Counted from the first letter of the stretch, positions 10,310 through 19,054 are shown. The stretch is 64,000 nucleotides of DNA from Pseudomonadota bacterium (GCA_023391815.1 JAEWAF010000055.1:24224-88223); one strand, 5' to 3'. Notes: generated by a model from the letters alone, not told the origin. Numbers and translations: made by a program.

Positions 10310-10594
10310 ATGAGCAAAATTTACGTGGGCAATCTGCCCTTTTCCGCCGACGAAAATGCGGTCCGCGACCTGTTCGCGCAGCACGGCACCGTCGACTCTG
10401 TCGCCCTGATCATGGACCGCGAAACCGGTCGTCCTCGCGGTTTCGGCTTCGTCGAGATGCCGCGCGCCGATGCGGCCCGCGCCATCCAGAATCTGAATGG
10501 CCAAGACATGGGCGGTCGTCCGCTCAAGGTCAACGAGGCGCAGGACAAGCCTCGTGGCGGTGGCGGTGGCGGCGGCGGTCCGCGTCGCTGGTAA
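10310..10594 (+). CDS. Small RNA-binding protein, RRM domain
   Basis: A 94-residue protein consisting of one RNA recognition motif plus a short Gly-rich tail ending PRRW. RNP2 is IYVGNL (residues 4-9) and RNP1 is RGFGFVEM (near 44), both with the aromatic residues that stack on RNA. Bacterial single-RRM proteins of this kind are often abundant and cold-responsive; that role is inferred. The start is ATG 10310 with GGAG 7-8 nt upstream. A 10-bp hairpin terminator follows. Confidence 0.9.
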   Translation: MSKIYVGNLPFSADENAVRDLFAQHGTVDSVALIMDRETGRPRGFGFVEMPRADAARAIQNLNGQDMGGRPLKVNEAQDKPRGGGGGGGGPRRW

Positions 10595-10600
10595 TCTCGG

Positions 10601-10631
10601 CGCCCCGCGATGCCTATGGCGTCGCGGGGCG
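10601..10631 (+). terminator. Hairpin after the RRM gene
   Basis: Perfect 10-bp arms CGCCCCGCGA (10601-10610) and TCGCGGGGCG (10622-10631) enclose an 11-nt loop, starting 6 bp after the RRM stop codon. There is no U-tract, so it could also be an mRNA 3' stabiliser. Confidence 0.6.
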
Positions 10632-10655
10632 TTGCTACGGAAGTAAGGAGCTGGA

Positions 10656-10892
10656 ATGAAAGCTGCGAGTGCCACCGAAGCATGGCTCGAAGTCCCGTTC
10701 GTGCGTTGCTCCGTGACGCCTATCGCTACACCGGAAGGCTGCGAAGGACTGTGGCATCAATACGTGATCGCGCAGGGCGATAATCAGATCACCGGTCTGT
10801 GCGCCGGTACTCTGACGCAGGTCACCCAGCATGTCGACGCTCTGACCGAACGCTTGAACGAGCGCCGGGTCGGGAAGCAAAAACACAAATAA
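10656..10892 (+). CDS. Small hypothetical protein
   Basis: A 78-residue protein I do not recognise. It has a clear Shine-Dalgarno (AAGGAG, 7 nt before ATG), two cysteines (CEGLWHQY and GLCAGT), a probable beta-rich middle (QYVIAQGDNQITGLC) and a helical C-terminus (VTQHVDALTERLNERR). There is no signal or membrane segment. It lies between the RRM hairpin and a membrane-protein gene. The strong ribosome-binding site supports translation. Confidence 0.6.
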   Translation: MKAASATEAWLEVPFVRCSVTPIATPEGCEGLWHQYVIAQGDNQITGLCAGTLTQVTQHVDALTERLNERRVGKQKHK

Positions 10893-10976
10893 CCGAAGCT
10901 CGCCTCCGCCGGCTGATACGCCGGCACGTCGTGAGGTCCCTTGCTGCCATCGCTGACTCGCGACTACAGTCGCGGC

Positions 10977-12122
10977 ATGCACGCGATGGAAACGCTCAAA
11001 TATCTGCTGATCCCGCTGCGGGGCGCGGCACTCGTGCTGATCGTCCTGTTCAGTCTGCTGTTGCTGCTCGCCGCCCACGGCGGGCTGTTGGGGCTGCCGC
11101 TGGGCTTCCTCGTTCTCTCCTGGTTCTTCAAATACGGCTTCGCTTTGTTGGATCACGTCGCCGACGGCGTGCACGAGCCGCCAGTGCTCTCTTATGAAAT
11201 GCTCCATCCGGCCAACGAGTCGCGGCCGTTGGGGCTGGTGATCATCGTCGGCGTTTTCTATGTGCTCACCGGCCTGTTGCAGCCGATGCTGGGATCCCAC
11301 GTCGTCACGGTGCTTCGAGCGATCGGTTTGTTGCTCGTGCCGGCCATCATCATGATGCAAGTGATGGAAGGTTTCTTCGATTCCCTGAATCCGCTCAGCC
11401 TGCTGCGAGTCGTCGTTCGTGTGCCCGACAGCTATGTATTGGTGCTCGCGTTGCTGGCTGGCTCATGGTGGCTCGCGACGGTGCTGGTCGGTTGGCTGCC
11501 CGCGGCGGAATTGCCGTTTTCCATTTCGATTCCAGTGCCCGATGTCGTGCGCGTCGCGATTTTGATGTACGCGTGGCTGGCGTCGTTCGCCATGATCGGC
11601 GGGGTTTTGTATGTTCGCCGCGCGGAGCTCGGTTTCGAGCCCGTGCATTCGCCCGAGCGCGCGGCTGCCAAGGCGGAACGCGAGCGTCAGCGTGAGATCG
11701 ATCACCTCATCGACCGTATCTTCGCCGAGTGGCGCGGCGGAGCGTATGGCAATGCCTGGCGTACCATCGAAAAACACTTGAGCGGCAGCGCGCGGCCAAG
11801 CGATGAGTTGCAGGTGTTGTTCCAGCGAGCGTCGCAATGGCCGGATCAGCGGCTGGCGCATCGATTGGCGCAGGAGCTGATTCCGCATTTGCTGGCGGCG
11901 CGTCGCACCGGCGATGCGCTGAAGATCGCGAGATCGCAGTTGAAGGTGGATGTGAATTTCCGGCCGCTCAAGAGTGAAGACACTCTCAAGCTGATCGAGC
12001 TCGCGCGGGACGGTGGCGATCGTCACACGGCGCGCATGCTGCTGGTGGGCTTTGCCGAACGTTACGAAGACGAGCTCGCCCGTCGCATCGCTGGGCAGTT
12101 GGCTCGGCAGTTGGAGCGTTGA
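10977..12122 (+). CDS. Membrane protein with C-terminal helical-repeat domain
   Basis: A 381-residue inner-membrane protein of unknown function. Five or six hydrophobic segments occupy residues 5-220. A cytoplasmic region from about 225 starts with a charged helix (AAAKAERERQREIDHLIDRI) and continues as a TPR-like helical array (RLAHRLAQELIPHLLAARR, DALKIARSQL). The start is uncertain: ATG 10977 and ATG 10986 are both possible, and neither has a good Shine-Dalgarno. The stop lies 5 bp before the next gene, so the two are probably translated from one mRNA. Confidence 0.65.
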   Translation: MHAMETLKYLLIPLRGAALVLIVLFSLLLLLAAHGGLLGLPLGFLVLSWFFKYGFALLDHVADGVHEPPVLSYEMLHPANESRPLGLVIIVGVFYVLTGLLQPMLGSHVVTVLRAIGLLLVPAIIMMQVMEGFFDSLNPLSLLRVVVRVPDSYVLVLALLAGSWWLATVLVGWLPAAELPFSISIPVPDVVRVAILMYAWLASFAMIGGVLYVRRAELGFEPVHSPERAAAKAERERQREIDHLIDRIFAEWRGGAYGNAWRTIEKHLSGSARPSDELQVLFQRASQWPDQRLAHRLAQELIPHLLAARRTGDALKIARSQLKVDVNFRPLKSEDTLKLIELARDGGDRHTARMLLVGFAERYEDELARRIAGQLARQLER

Positions 12123-12127
12123 GCTGG

Positions 12128-12400
12128 ATGGTCGATTCAGCACGCATGTCTGTTTACGTGCAGCCGCGGGCGAGCAAGACCGCTGTGGTCGGGATGCACG
12201 ACGGCTGCGTGAAAATCAGGTTGGCGGCGCCGCCGGTCGACGGGGCTGCCAACGTAGCGTTGGTTGAATTCGTCGCCGAGCGGGTGGGTGTTGCTAAATC
12301 ACGAGTGCGCATCACTGCCGGGTTGACCGGTCGTCGCAAGACCGTTGAGGTCGACGGCATTACTGCGGAGCAGCTCGCTGGCGCGTTATCTATCGGTTGA
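12128..12400 (+). CDS. DUF167 (YggU) family protein
   Basis: A 90-residue DUF167/YggU protein. The signature is complete: VYVQPRASKTAVVG, then VKIRLAAPPVDGAAN and ITAGLTGRRKTVEV. The molecular role is unknown. ATG 12128 lies 6 nt after the upstream stop; an in-frame ATG at 12146 is a less likely start because family members have a short N-terminal lead. It belongs to a tight run of genes from 10977 to 12964. Confidence 0.85.
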   Translation: MVDSARMSVYVQPRASKTAVVGMHDGCVKIRLAAPPVDGAANVALVEFVAERVGVAKSRVRITAGLTGRRKTVEVDGITAEQLAGALSIG

Positions 12401-12415
12401 ATTGGAGGATTGCGC

Positions 12416-12964
12416 GTGTCGCTCGATTTCGAGGCAAGTTATATCGACAGCTCGGCTCTGGTGATCATGCATTATCAGGTCGACGTCTTCGCCATTCTCT
12501 TCGGTGAGCAGCCCTCGCCGCTGCTGGAAAGGTGCAATCGGCTGATCCGCCGTTGGCGCGGCACTGGACGGCCGGTGTTCTTTCCGAACTTCTTCCTGGG
12601 CGAACAGTATGAGCACGTCTCGAAGAGCAACCGCCTGATGTGCTCGATCGTGCCGACCGGCCGGTTCCGTAACGCGCTCCCGATGCAGCGGCTCGCGATC
12701 GAGCCGCAGGACATCTTGTACTCCTGCCCGCGAGCCAGCGTGTTTTACGGCACCACGCTCGACGCTGATCTTCGCTCGCGCGGCATCGATACGCTCGTGA
12801 TGGCCGGGATCAGCACCACGGGCGTCGTTCTTTCGAGTGTCACTTGGGCGAGCGATGCGGATTATGACGTGCGGCTGGTGCGGGACTGCTGCTACGACCC
12901 GGATCAAGCGGCGCACGAAGCGCTGTTTCGGAGCAGTTTCGGCGGGCGCGTGCAGGTGGTGTGA
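12416..12964 (+). CDS. Isochorismatase-family protein lacking the catalytic Cys
   Basis: A 182-residue protein with the isochorismatase/cysteine-hydrolase fold. The N-terminal strand is ALVIMHYQVDVF, where the usual general-base Asp is in V-D. The strand that normally carries the nucleophilic Cys reads VMAGISTTGVVLSSV, so Thr/Gly stand where V-C would be. The following DYDVRLVRDCCYDPD is typical of the family. Either the family's nicotinamidase-type chemistry is lost or a different residue is used. GTG 12416 was chosen because GGAGG (12404-12408) sits 7 nt upstream; TTG 12410 is too close. It starts 15 bp after the DUF167 stop. Confidence 0.72.
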   Translation: MSLDFEASYIDSSALVIMHYQVDVFAILFGEQPSPLLERCNRLIRRWRGTGRPVFFPNFFLGEQYEHVSKSNRLMCSIVPTGRFRNALPMQRLAIEPQDILYSCPRASVFYGTTLDADLRSRGIDTLVMAGISTTGVVLSSVTWASDADYDVRLVRDCCYDPDQAAHEALFRSSFGGRVQVV

Positions 12965-12972
12965 CCGATCGC

Positions 12973-13374
12973 TCAGTCCTTCCGCTTGGGCCTCATCTCG
13001 CGTCCGGAAGGATCCATCGACAGCATCAACTCGTGCGGCCCGACTACTGGCTCAACCGGCTGCTCCGTGGCGCTATCGATCCGATACAGCCGCCATGAAA
13101 CGTCCTCGGGATTCGACGTCGCGGCAAATCCGGCCGCCGGATCCTCCAGGAGGTAGGCAATGCCAAAAGCGGTTTCGTACCCGACAATCTTGGCGAACCG
13201 CGCTATTTCATATTCCGACAGGCCGGATTCGAGCATCCGTCTGACGAGCGCGCCATAGTCACCGAGTGGCCCATCCGTAGCGGGCAATGCCGCTACACGC
13301 TTCACCCAGGAAACGTCGTCTTCGCTGGGAACATTCATCCAAACGCTGCGAACGAAAACCTGCTCAGGAGTCAT
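12973..13374 (-). CDS. Hypothetical protein
   Basis: A 133-residue soluble protein I do not recognise. It opens with MTPEQVFVRSVW and has a helical middle (VRRMLESGLSEYEIARFAKIVGYETAFGIAYLLEDP) and a basic C-terminus (PSGREMRPKRKD). The frame extends upstream to 13440, but ATG 13374 is followed by a plausible N-terminus and preceded by GGTGG. It is convergent with the isochorismatase-like gene (8-bp gap). Coding status is likely from length and composition. Confidence 0.55.
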   Translation of the reverse strand: MTPEQVFVRSVWMNVPSEDDVSWVKRVAALPATDGPLGDYGALVRRMLESGLSEYEIARFAKIVGYETAFGIAYLLEDPAAGFAATSNPEDVSWRLYRIDSATEQPVEPVVGPHELMLSMDPSGREMRPKRKD

Positions 13375-13496
13375 GTGACCACCGTTTGCGTGGATAGCGC
13401 GCAAACTAGCACAGCAGCGCCATGCGTGCATTCCGGCCACCGCCAGTTATTTCATTGGCCTGTGGCGTTGCGGAGGGAGCGGTCCGTTCCGTTGCT

Positions 13497-13883
13497 CTAA
13501 CGTCGCCCGGGTTCGAACAGCTCGATCGGATTGCCGTCGGGGTCGAGCATCTGGATCTGACGGCCGCCGGGGCCTTCTTCCATCTTGTTACGAAAATGCA
13601 CGCCGCCGTGCTCGAGCTTGGAAATCGTATCGACCAGGTCGGTCACGCGCAGCACCACCCGGTTCCATCCGCCCGGTTCTTGATGACGGCCATCGGGCAT
13701 CGGTCGAGAGCCCGAGGCTCCGGGTCCGCTCAATAGCAGGTGCAGGCTGCCGAGCGAAACAGTGGCGAATGCGGGCAGTTGCTGACGCTCCAGTTTGAAT
13801 CCCAGCCGCTCAACGTAGAACCCGACCGAGCGGCCCACATCCGAGACTTGATAGCGAACACCGTGAAATTCGTATGGAGTCAT
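13497..13883 (-). CDS. VOC/glyoxalase-family protein
   Basis: A 128-residue vicinal-oxygen-chelate protein with two beta-alpha-beta-beta-beta modules. The first starts HGVRYQVSDVGRSVGFYVERLGF. The second is VVLRVTDLVDTISKLEHGGV and ends QIQMLDPDGNPIELFEP, the usual glyoxalase/dioxygenase ending with the metal-ligand Glu in IELF. The first-strand metal ligand could be H7 (FHGVRY). The substrate is unknown. It is a single gene transcribed away from its neighbour at 12973-13374. Confidence 0.82.
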   Translation of the reverse strand: MTPYEFHGVRYQVSDVGRSVGFYVERLGFKLERQQLPAFATVSLGSLHLLLSGPGASGSRPMPDGRHQEPGGWNRVVLRVTDLVDTISKLEHGGVHFRNKMEEGPGGRQIQMLDPDGNPIELFEPGRR

Positions 13884-13964
13884 CGGCGGCCTCCAAAGTA
13901 GGAAACGTCGACCATGCCACAGTCGACGCGATTTCGCATCGAGCCCCGGGGCAGGGTATGCCGA

Positions 13965-14666
13965 TCAGGCCGTGACTTTGGGCGGGGGCGGCGCGGTGAG
14001 TTTCGCGAGATCGGCCAGACCGAACGCCTGCTCGGCTTTTTCGATTCTGTCGACGGCATCCTCGAAGCCATCCTTGCCGAGCATCCGCTGCTCGATCTCC
14101 TCGAACTGCTCGGACAGCTCGCGATACTGCGATTTCGATATCGCCTTCTTCCACGCGGGAAAAACGACGGTGTCTTCGATCGCGGCATGATGCGCATACA
14201 TCTTCACGAACGACGTGAGCGCATCGCTGAACGGCTTTGCATCCGCCGGGGACACGCGGCCGCGTCCGCTCACCGTGGAGATATAGGCGGTAATCTCGCG
14301 TCCTCGATCATGTTGCTCTTTCAGAACGCCCGAGAGCGCCGCATTCTCGCCGCCGGTTTTGACCAGCGTCGGAAAGACGTGCGTTTCCTCGACCGCGCGC
14401 TCGTGATATTCCTCGCCAAAAGTGCGAAACAGCTCGGCGGTGTCGTGAAGCGCGCCGGTCGAGATCCCACCTGTCCCGGTGGTCAAGCGCGATGCCGCTT
14501 CGGCATACACCAGCAATGCCCGGCGCAGGACCCCATGCTCGCGCATCAAATCCTCAGTGGCGGTAACTTCCTTTTCCTTCTCCGCTGCTTGCACGGCGCT
14601 GATATGCGGCAGCGTGAGCGCGACTCCCATCAAGCCCAGTGCGTGACGACGATCGACGGTGAGCAT
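13965..14666 (-). CDS. Exported hemerythrin (HHE) domain protein
   Basis: A 233-residue exported protein with a hemerythrin HHE cation-binding fold. The N-terminus MLTVDRRHALGLMGVALTLP resembles a Tat signal (RR followed by a hydrophobic core), with cleavage near VQAAEK. Putative iron ligands are MREHGVLRR, EEYHERAVEETHVFP, LKEQHDRG and YAHHAAIEDTVVFP, a typical HHE pattern. Such proteins bind O2, NO or a di-iron centre; which one cannot be told. It is separate from the short cytoplasmic bacteriohemerythrin at 6428. Confidence 0.82.
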   Translation of the reverse strand: MLTVDRRHALGLMGVALTLPHISAVQAAEKEKEVTATEDLMREHGVLRRALLVYAEAASRLTTGTGGISTGALHDTAELFRTFGEEYHERAVEETHVFPTLVKTGGENAALSGVLKEQHDRGREITAYISTVSGRGRVSPADAKPFSDALTSFVKMYAHHAAIEDTVVFPAWKKAISKSQYRELSEQFEEIEQRMLGKDGFEDAVDRIEKAEQAFGLADLAKLTAPPPPKVTA

Positions 14667-14750
14667 GAAGATCTCCTCGCTGGCAAGGTCGGTCGAGGCT
14701 TATGGATAAGCTCTCCCTGCCGAGAAGGTTCCAGCGGACGTGTCGTCTTT

Positions 14751-15113
14751 CTACATCGGCCGACGCACGATCCACTCGCCCAGCGTGCCGACCAGCGACA
14801 TGACCAAAGCGCCGCCGAGCGCCCAGCGGAAGCCGTCGAGCTTCAGGTGGTCGGTCAGCTTGTCCGTGACGACGAGCAGGATTGCGTCGATGATCCATCG
14901 GGTGATGAATGCGAGCAGCCAGGCGAGGCCGAGGGTTGCGACCGTGAACACCGCGAAAAGCAGCCAGCCCAGCAGGAAATTGAGCACGCCGAAAATGGCG
15001 CCGACCAGCAATGCGCTCTTCGGCCCCTTCAGATGGAAGCCGGGCAGTACCAGGCTCGTGACCCAGACTGCCAGGGAAAGGATCAGCCAGGAGAGGATCA
15101 GTCGCACGGTCAT
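14751..15113 (-). CDS. Phage-holin-4 / YvlD-like membrane protein
   Basis: A 120-residue integral membrane protein with four hydrophobic segments (ILSWLILSLAVWVTSLVLP, SALLVGAIFGVLNFLLGWL, ATLGLAWLLAFI, FRWALGGALVMSLVGTL). The motif LPGFHLKG and the layout match the phage_holin_4_2/YvlD family, which are mostly chromosomal proteins of unknown role, not lysis proteins. In the minus-strand mRNA a 7-codon reading frame (MLPANGA, 15112-15135) ends with a TGA overlapping the ATG start, and ATGCTCC/GGAGCAT arms flank this start. Confidence 0.78.
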   Translation of the reverse strand: MTVRLILSWLILSLAVWVTSLVLPGFHLKGPKSALLVGAIFGVLNFLLGWLLFAVFTVATLGLAWLLAFITRWIIDAILLVVTDKLTDHLKLDGFRWALGGALVMSLVGTLGEWIVRRPM

Positions 15114-15192
15114 GCTCCATTTGCCGGGAGCATAGGAAGGTGGTCAGCTTCTCCCTGGAAGGCAATAGGTAGTTGGGTCGCGGCGACGGAGC

Positions 15193-16620
15193 TCAGCTGG
15201 AATCCGCCGCATCGTCGACCGGCAGTAGTTCCAAACCGCCGTTCTCGTCATCGGTCAACACCAATGTTTTCACATCGCCATTGTCGACGTGAAAGCGCGT
15301 CGGACCCATCACCAGCGTGGACGTTCCCGAAAAGTAGAAATAGACGTCGTAGTCGCCGGCCTTGAGCGTGAACTGACTCGAAGGGTTCTGATAGGCCAGT
15401 GACGACACCGCGGGGGTGGTGTCGTCGTCCTCGAAGTCGACCGTCTCGCCCGGCAGACGCAGATACAAATCCAGCAGCTCGGCATCTTCGAGGCTGCCCG
15501 CGCCGTGAAGAAAACGAAAGCTCGCCTGCGTCGGCACGCTGCGGGCGTCGGCGGAGAGAACGACTGCGTCGACGACGGACGCTGGCCCCATCGCGTACGC
15601 CGTATAGTGGCCGCCCGCAGCGGCGGTGAACTCCTCGAAGAAAACGTAGGGGCTGCCGGCGCCGGCCGGTACAGCGATCATTCCGTTCTCACCCTTGTCG
15701 ACGGGGACGTAAGCGGTCGACTGCCGAAATCCGATGTTTCGCGCCAGCGGGTCGGCGAGCCCGGAGCCCACGGTAAGATCCAAAGCCGGCGTGTCGTGTG
15801 AGAGGTGAACAAACTTGAGCGCGGCGCCGTCGCGCACATCGCGCCGCTCTCCAGTGCCGACAATGAGAAGTTTGGTGGCGATCGAGGTCGGTCCGTTGCT
15901 GTCGGCGATGGCCATCATGATCCGATTCTGTTCCGCGAACGTCAGTGACTCGGAGCGATACAGAACATTGCTGGTGCCGGCAGCCATCAGTTCCACGACA
16001 ACATTGGCTGAGAGCGTCGCGTCGTCATCCAGATCGTCGTTGTCCCGGATGAGTGACAGCTCCAGTGGAGCAGTGGTCTCGGTGATCGAGAGCGTATCGA
16101 CGTAGTACCTCGACGCGAGTCCGGCCTTGACCGCCGTTACATAAACATCCACGGCAGGCGTGTCCGGCGATGCATGCGTGAACTGCAGGACGAGTTTGTC
16201 ATCGTCGACATCGTCGCGCTGATCCAGACCTTCGATCATGTAGGTGCGGATGTCATCCAGCCGGCCGTACGCGACGACCGTGTACTCCGTCCCCGCAAGG
16301 AACGTGTATGCGGACGCGCCGCTCACCGGAAATTCGGTTTCGTCGTCGTCATCGTCGTCATCCAGGTCCGCGGGCAAGAGCGCGCTGAAACTGAGTGTGT
16401 GCTGGCCCGGATGACCGGCGGAGAAGCTCGTGCCGCTGCCGTAGCCGGCGCTGGCAACCGTCGTGTCGTCCACGTCGATTTGCAGCGTGGGCGAGTTTTC
16501 AACCAGATTCAGCGAGCGAAGATGAAACGTGGTCTCGTCTTTGTTCAGCGAATCGTTGCTGCAAGCACTGAGCAGGCCCAGCAGCGCGATGGCGCCGAGC
16601 GTTCCGGTCCAGGTTCGCAT
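15193..16620 (-). CDS. DUF4397 lipoprotein
   Basis: A 475-residue surface or periplasmic lipoprotein. The signal (MRTWTGTLGAIALLGLLSAC) ends in a lipobox whose Cys is residue 20. At least three DUF4397-type beta modules follow, recognisable by the repeated motif [VLF]-x-[FL]-x-[HN]-[AL]-S-x-D-T-P-A-[VL]-D (LQFTHASPDTPAVDV near 155, LKFVHLSHDTPALDL near 265) and FRFLHGAGS. A run of eight Asp residues lies near 85. DUF4397 function is unknown. ATG 16620 was chosen because it starts the lipoprotein signal; the open frame runs on to 16680. It lies 10 bp downstream of the Omp85 gene on the same strand, so the two may form one unit. Confidence 0.78.
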   Translation of the reverse strand: MRTWTGTLGAIALLGLLSACSNDSLNKDETTFHLRSLNLVENSPTLQIDVDDTTVASAGYGSGTSFSAGHPGQHTLSFSALLPADLDDDDDDDETEFPVSGASAYTFLAGTEYTVVAYGRLDDIRTYMIEGLDQRDDVDDDKLVLQFTHASPDTPAVDVYVTAVKAGLASRYYVDTLSITETTAPLELSLIRDNDDLDDDATLSANVVVELMAAGTSNVLYRSESLTFAEQNRIMMAIADSNGPTSIATKLLIVGTGERRDVRDGAALKFVHLSHDTPALDLTVGSGLADPLARNIGFRQSTAYVPVDKGENGMIAVPAGAGSPYVFFEEFTAAAGGHYTAYAMGPASVVDAVVLSADARSVPTQASFRFLHGAGSLEDAELLDLYLRLPGETVDFEDDDTTPAVSSLAYQNPSSQFTLKAGDYDVYFYFSGTSTLVMGPTRFHVDNGDVKTLVLTDDENGGLELLPVDDAADSS

Positions 16621-16630
16621 CGCGCGCCTC

Positions 16631-19054
16631 TTAGAATGCATTGCCCATCGAGAACTGGAAGCCTTTGAGCTCATCGCCATAGTTCAACTCCGTGCCTCTG
16701 CGATAGGTAAGGGGCACTGCGTAACTGAAACGGAACAAGCCCAGCGGTGCGAGCCATTCCACGCCGACACCGACGGACGTGCGGAAGTGCTTCCAGTCGA
16801 AGTCGTACTCGACGGGATAACCGCCCTTGTCGGTGAACTGGGTGTCGCCGAGATAGGCGACCTGACCGAAGTCATAGAAGAGAGTCACGCGCGCGCTGTT
16901 TCTGAATTTCTCCGGCATGGGCAGGATGGCTTCGAACTGCCCGGTGATTGCGAAGTCGCCGCCATACGGATTGCCGAGAGAATCGCGCGGGCCGAGATGT
17001 GATTCTTCGAAGCCGCGTACCGAGCCCGGGCCGCCGACGAAGAAATTTCGTTGTGGCGGCAAAGCCGTCGTATCGCCGAACGCCGCGCCGTAGCTGACGC
17101 GTGAGCCGATGCTCAATGGCAGCCAGTCAAGGTAAGGCAGACGGAGGAACTGCCTGAAGTTATAGCTGGCGACGTAGTACTCGATGTCGCTGCCCGGCGG
17201 CGTCGCGCTCAGCGCAAGCTGATGAATCGCCCCACGGGTGGGGAACAGCACCCGGTCGCGGCTGTCGTAGCCCCAGCCGAGATTCAACTCGAACACGTCG
17301 TACTTGGTGCCGAGAATGGTGTAGTTGCCCGATTCTTTCTTATAGGACGAGCCATTGGCGCGCACCCAGTCCTGAAACTGTTCCGAGCTGTAGACCGTGG
17401 TCGCAAGCTCCGCGGATTGCCAGGAACTGCCCAGGCGCAGGCTCTGGTATTCGCTCAGCGGGAAGCTGAAGTCCATGCCCGTCAGCCAGGTCTCGGTGGA
17501 GAAATCCGAGGAGCCGGAGGTGAGCTGGGTGACCTTGCGATAGGAAACATTCGTGGTGCGGCCGATCCCGTCGAGCGTGACGAACGGATTGGTGTGCGAA
17601 ATGTCGTAGGCCCTGGAATATTTGCCGGAGTTCAGCTCGAGCGCGACCCGCTCGCCGGTGCCCATGAAATTGGAATGCACGATGTTGCCGTTCAAGATGA
17701 TCGACTGAGATTCCGAGTAGCCGATGCCGCCACCGAAGGTGCCGGGCAGGCCTTCTTCGATCTTGAAATCCACATCCACCAGGTCCGGCGTACCGGGGAC
17801 GGCCGTCGTCTCGGCTTCGACCTTCTGAATGAAGGGCAGGCGTTGAATGCGCTGCTTGGAGCGTTCGACCGCGGCGTTCGACAGATACGAGCCTTCGAGC
17901 TGCCGCATCTCGCGTCGGAACACCACGTCGTTGACGCTCGTGGTGCCGCTGAAATTGATGCGCCGGACGTACACGCGATGACCGGGATCGACCACCAGCG
18001 CCAGCGACAGCTGCTTGGTCTCGGGGTCGATTTGCGGAACGGCGTCCACCTTGGCGAACGCATAGCCGTCGAGGCCGAGGCGCAGAGTCATCGCTTCGGT
18101 GGACTGCGTGACCCGTCGCAATGAATACAGGTCGCCCGGTTGAATCATCACCAGCCGGCGCAGCTCCGATTCGGGCACCACCATCTCGCCGCTGAGGCGA
18201 ACTTGTGAAATACGATAGACATCGCCTTCGTGTACGTTCAGGGTGACGTACATCTCGTCTTTGTCCGGCCCGATCGCGACCTGCGAGGAGGTCACCGCGA
18301 AATCGGCGTAGCCGCGATCCATGTAATACGAGCGCAGCTTCTCGATATCGCCGGACAGCGCCTCCTTGGCGTATCGATCGTCCTGGCGATACCACGACAG
18401 CCAGTTCGGCGTGCTCAGCTCGAACGGCTCGATCAGTTCCTTGTCGGTGAAGGCCTGGTTGCCGGTGATGTTGATCTGCTGGATGCGGGCGCGCTTGCCC
18501 TCGGTGATGGCGATGGCGACCTTCACCTTGTTACCCGGCACCTCATCGGCGCGTGCGTCGATCTTCACCGCGTATTTGCCGCGCGAGAAGTATTGCTCGG
18601 TCAGGTACTGACGCACTTCGTCGAGCACGGATTGATCGAACGTCTTGCCCGACGCCAGGCCGACGTTACGAAGTGAGCGTTCCAGGTCTTCGGTCTTGAT
18701 GTCCTTGTTGCCCTTGACCTCGAAGCTCTCGATGGTGGGGCGTTCCAGCACCGCGACGATCAGTACGCCGCCCTCGCGCCTGATCTCCACGTCCTTGAAG
18801 AAGCCCGTGCCATAAAGCGCGCGGATTGCTTCACCGAGCCGGCGGCTGTCGACGGCGTCGCCGATATTGATGGGCAGGTAGTTGAACACCGTGCCTTCGC
18901 TGATTCGCTGCAGTCCCTCGATTCGAATCTCGCCGACCGTAAATCGGGATGCGGGCACGGAGCCGCTTACTTCCTGCGCGCGTAACTTTTCCGCCAGCAG
19001 TGGGTTTGACACTGAGGCGCAGACGAACAGGCAGACGGCAAGTGGTCGCGACAT
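16631..19054 (-). CDS. bamA: BamA/Omp85 outer-membrane assembly protein, stand-alone copy
   Basis: An 807-residue Omp85 protein. A signal peptide is followed by five POTRA domains (about residues 38-400; for example FTVGEIRIEGLQRISEGTVFNYLP, then RPTIESFEVKGNKDIKTEDLE) and a 16-strand barrel (about 430-807). The barrel has the conserved GGPGSVRGFEES loop (near 680) and a C-terminal Phe. In cells BamA inserts barrel proteins into the outer membrane with BamB-E. The usual neighbours (rseP upstream, skp/lpxD/fabZ downstream) are absent; the gene stands next to a DUF4397 lipoprotein. It could be the main bamA displaced, or a second copy. Confidence 0.88.
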   Translation of the reverse strand: MSRPLAVCLFVCASVSNPLLAEKLRAQEVSGSVPASRFTVGEIRIEGLQRISEGTVFNYLPINIGDAVDSRRLGEAIRALYGTGFFKDVEIRREGGVLIVAVLERPTIESFEVKGNKDIKTEDLERSLRNVGLASGKTFDQSVLDEVRQYLTEQYFSRGKYAVKIDARADEVPGNKVKVAIAITEGKRARIQQINITGNQAFTDKELIEPFELSTPNWLSWYRQDDRYAKEALSGDIEKLRSYYMDRGYADFAVTSSQVAIGPDKDEMYVTLNVHEGDVYRISQVRLSGEMVVPESELRRLVMIQPGDLYSLRRVTQSTEAMTLRLGLDGYAFAKVDAVPQIDPETKQLSLALVVDPGHRVYVRRINFSGTTSVNDVVFRREMRQLEGSYLSNAAVERSKQRIQRLPFIQKVEAETTAVPGTPDLVDVDFKIEEGLPGTFGGGIGYSESQSIILNGNIVHSNFMGTGERVALELNSGKYSRAYDISHTNPFVTLDGIGRTTNVSYRKVTQLTSGSSDFSTETWLTGMDFSFPLSEYQSLRLGSSWQSAELATTVYSSEQFQDWVRANGSSYKKESGNYTILGTKYDVFELNLGWGYDSRDRVLFPTRGAIHQLALSATPPGSDIEYYVASYNFRQFLRLPYLDWLPLSIGSRVSYGAAFGDTTALPPQRNFFVGGPGSVRGFEESHLGPRDSLGNPYGGDFAITGQFEAILPMPEKFRNSARVTLFYDFGQVAYLGDTQFTDKGGYPVEYDFDWKHFRTSVGVGVEWLAPLGLFRFSYAVPLTYRRGTELNYGDELKGFQFSMGNAF

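Noticed and set aside
14751..15113. Prophage lysis gene (holin)
   Set aside because: The phage_holin_4_2 label is a family name; chromosomal members are widespread and no endolysin or phage genes are nearby.
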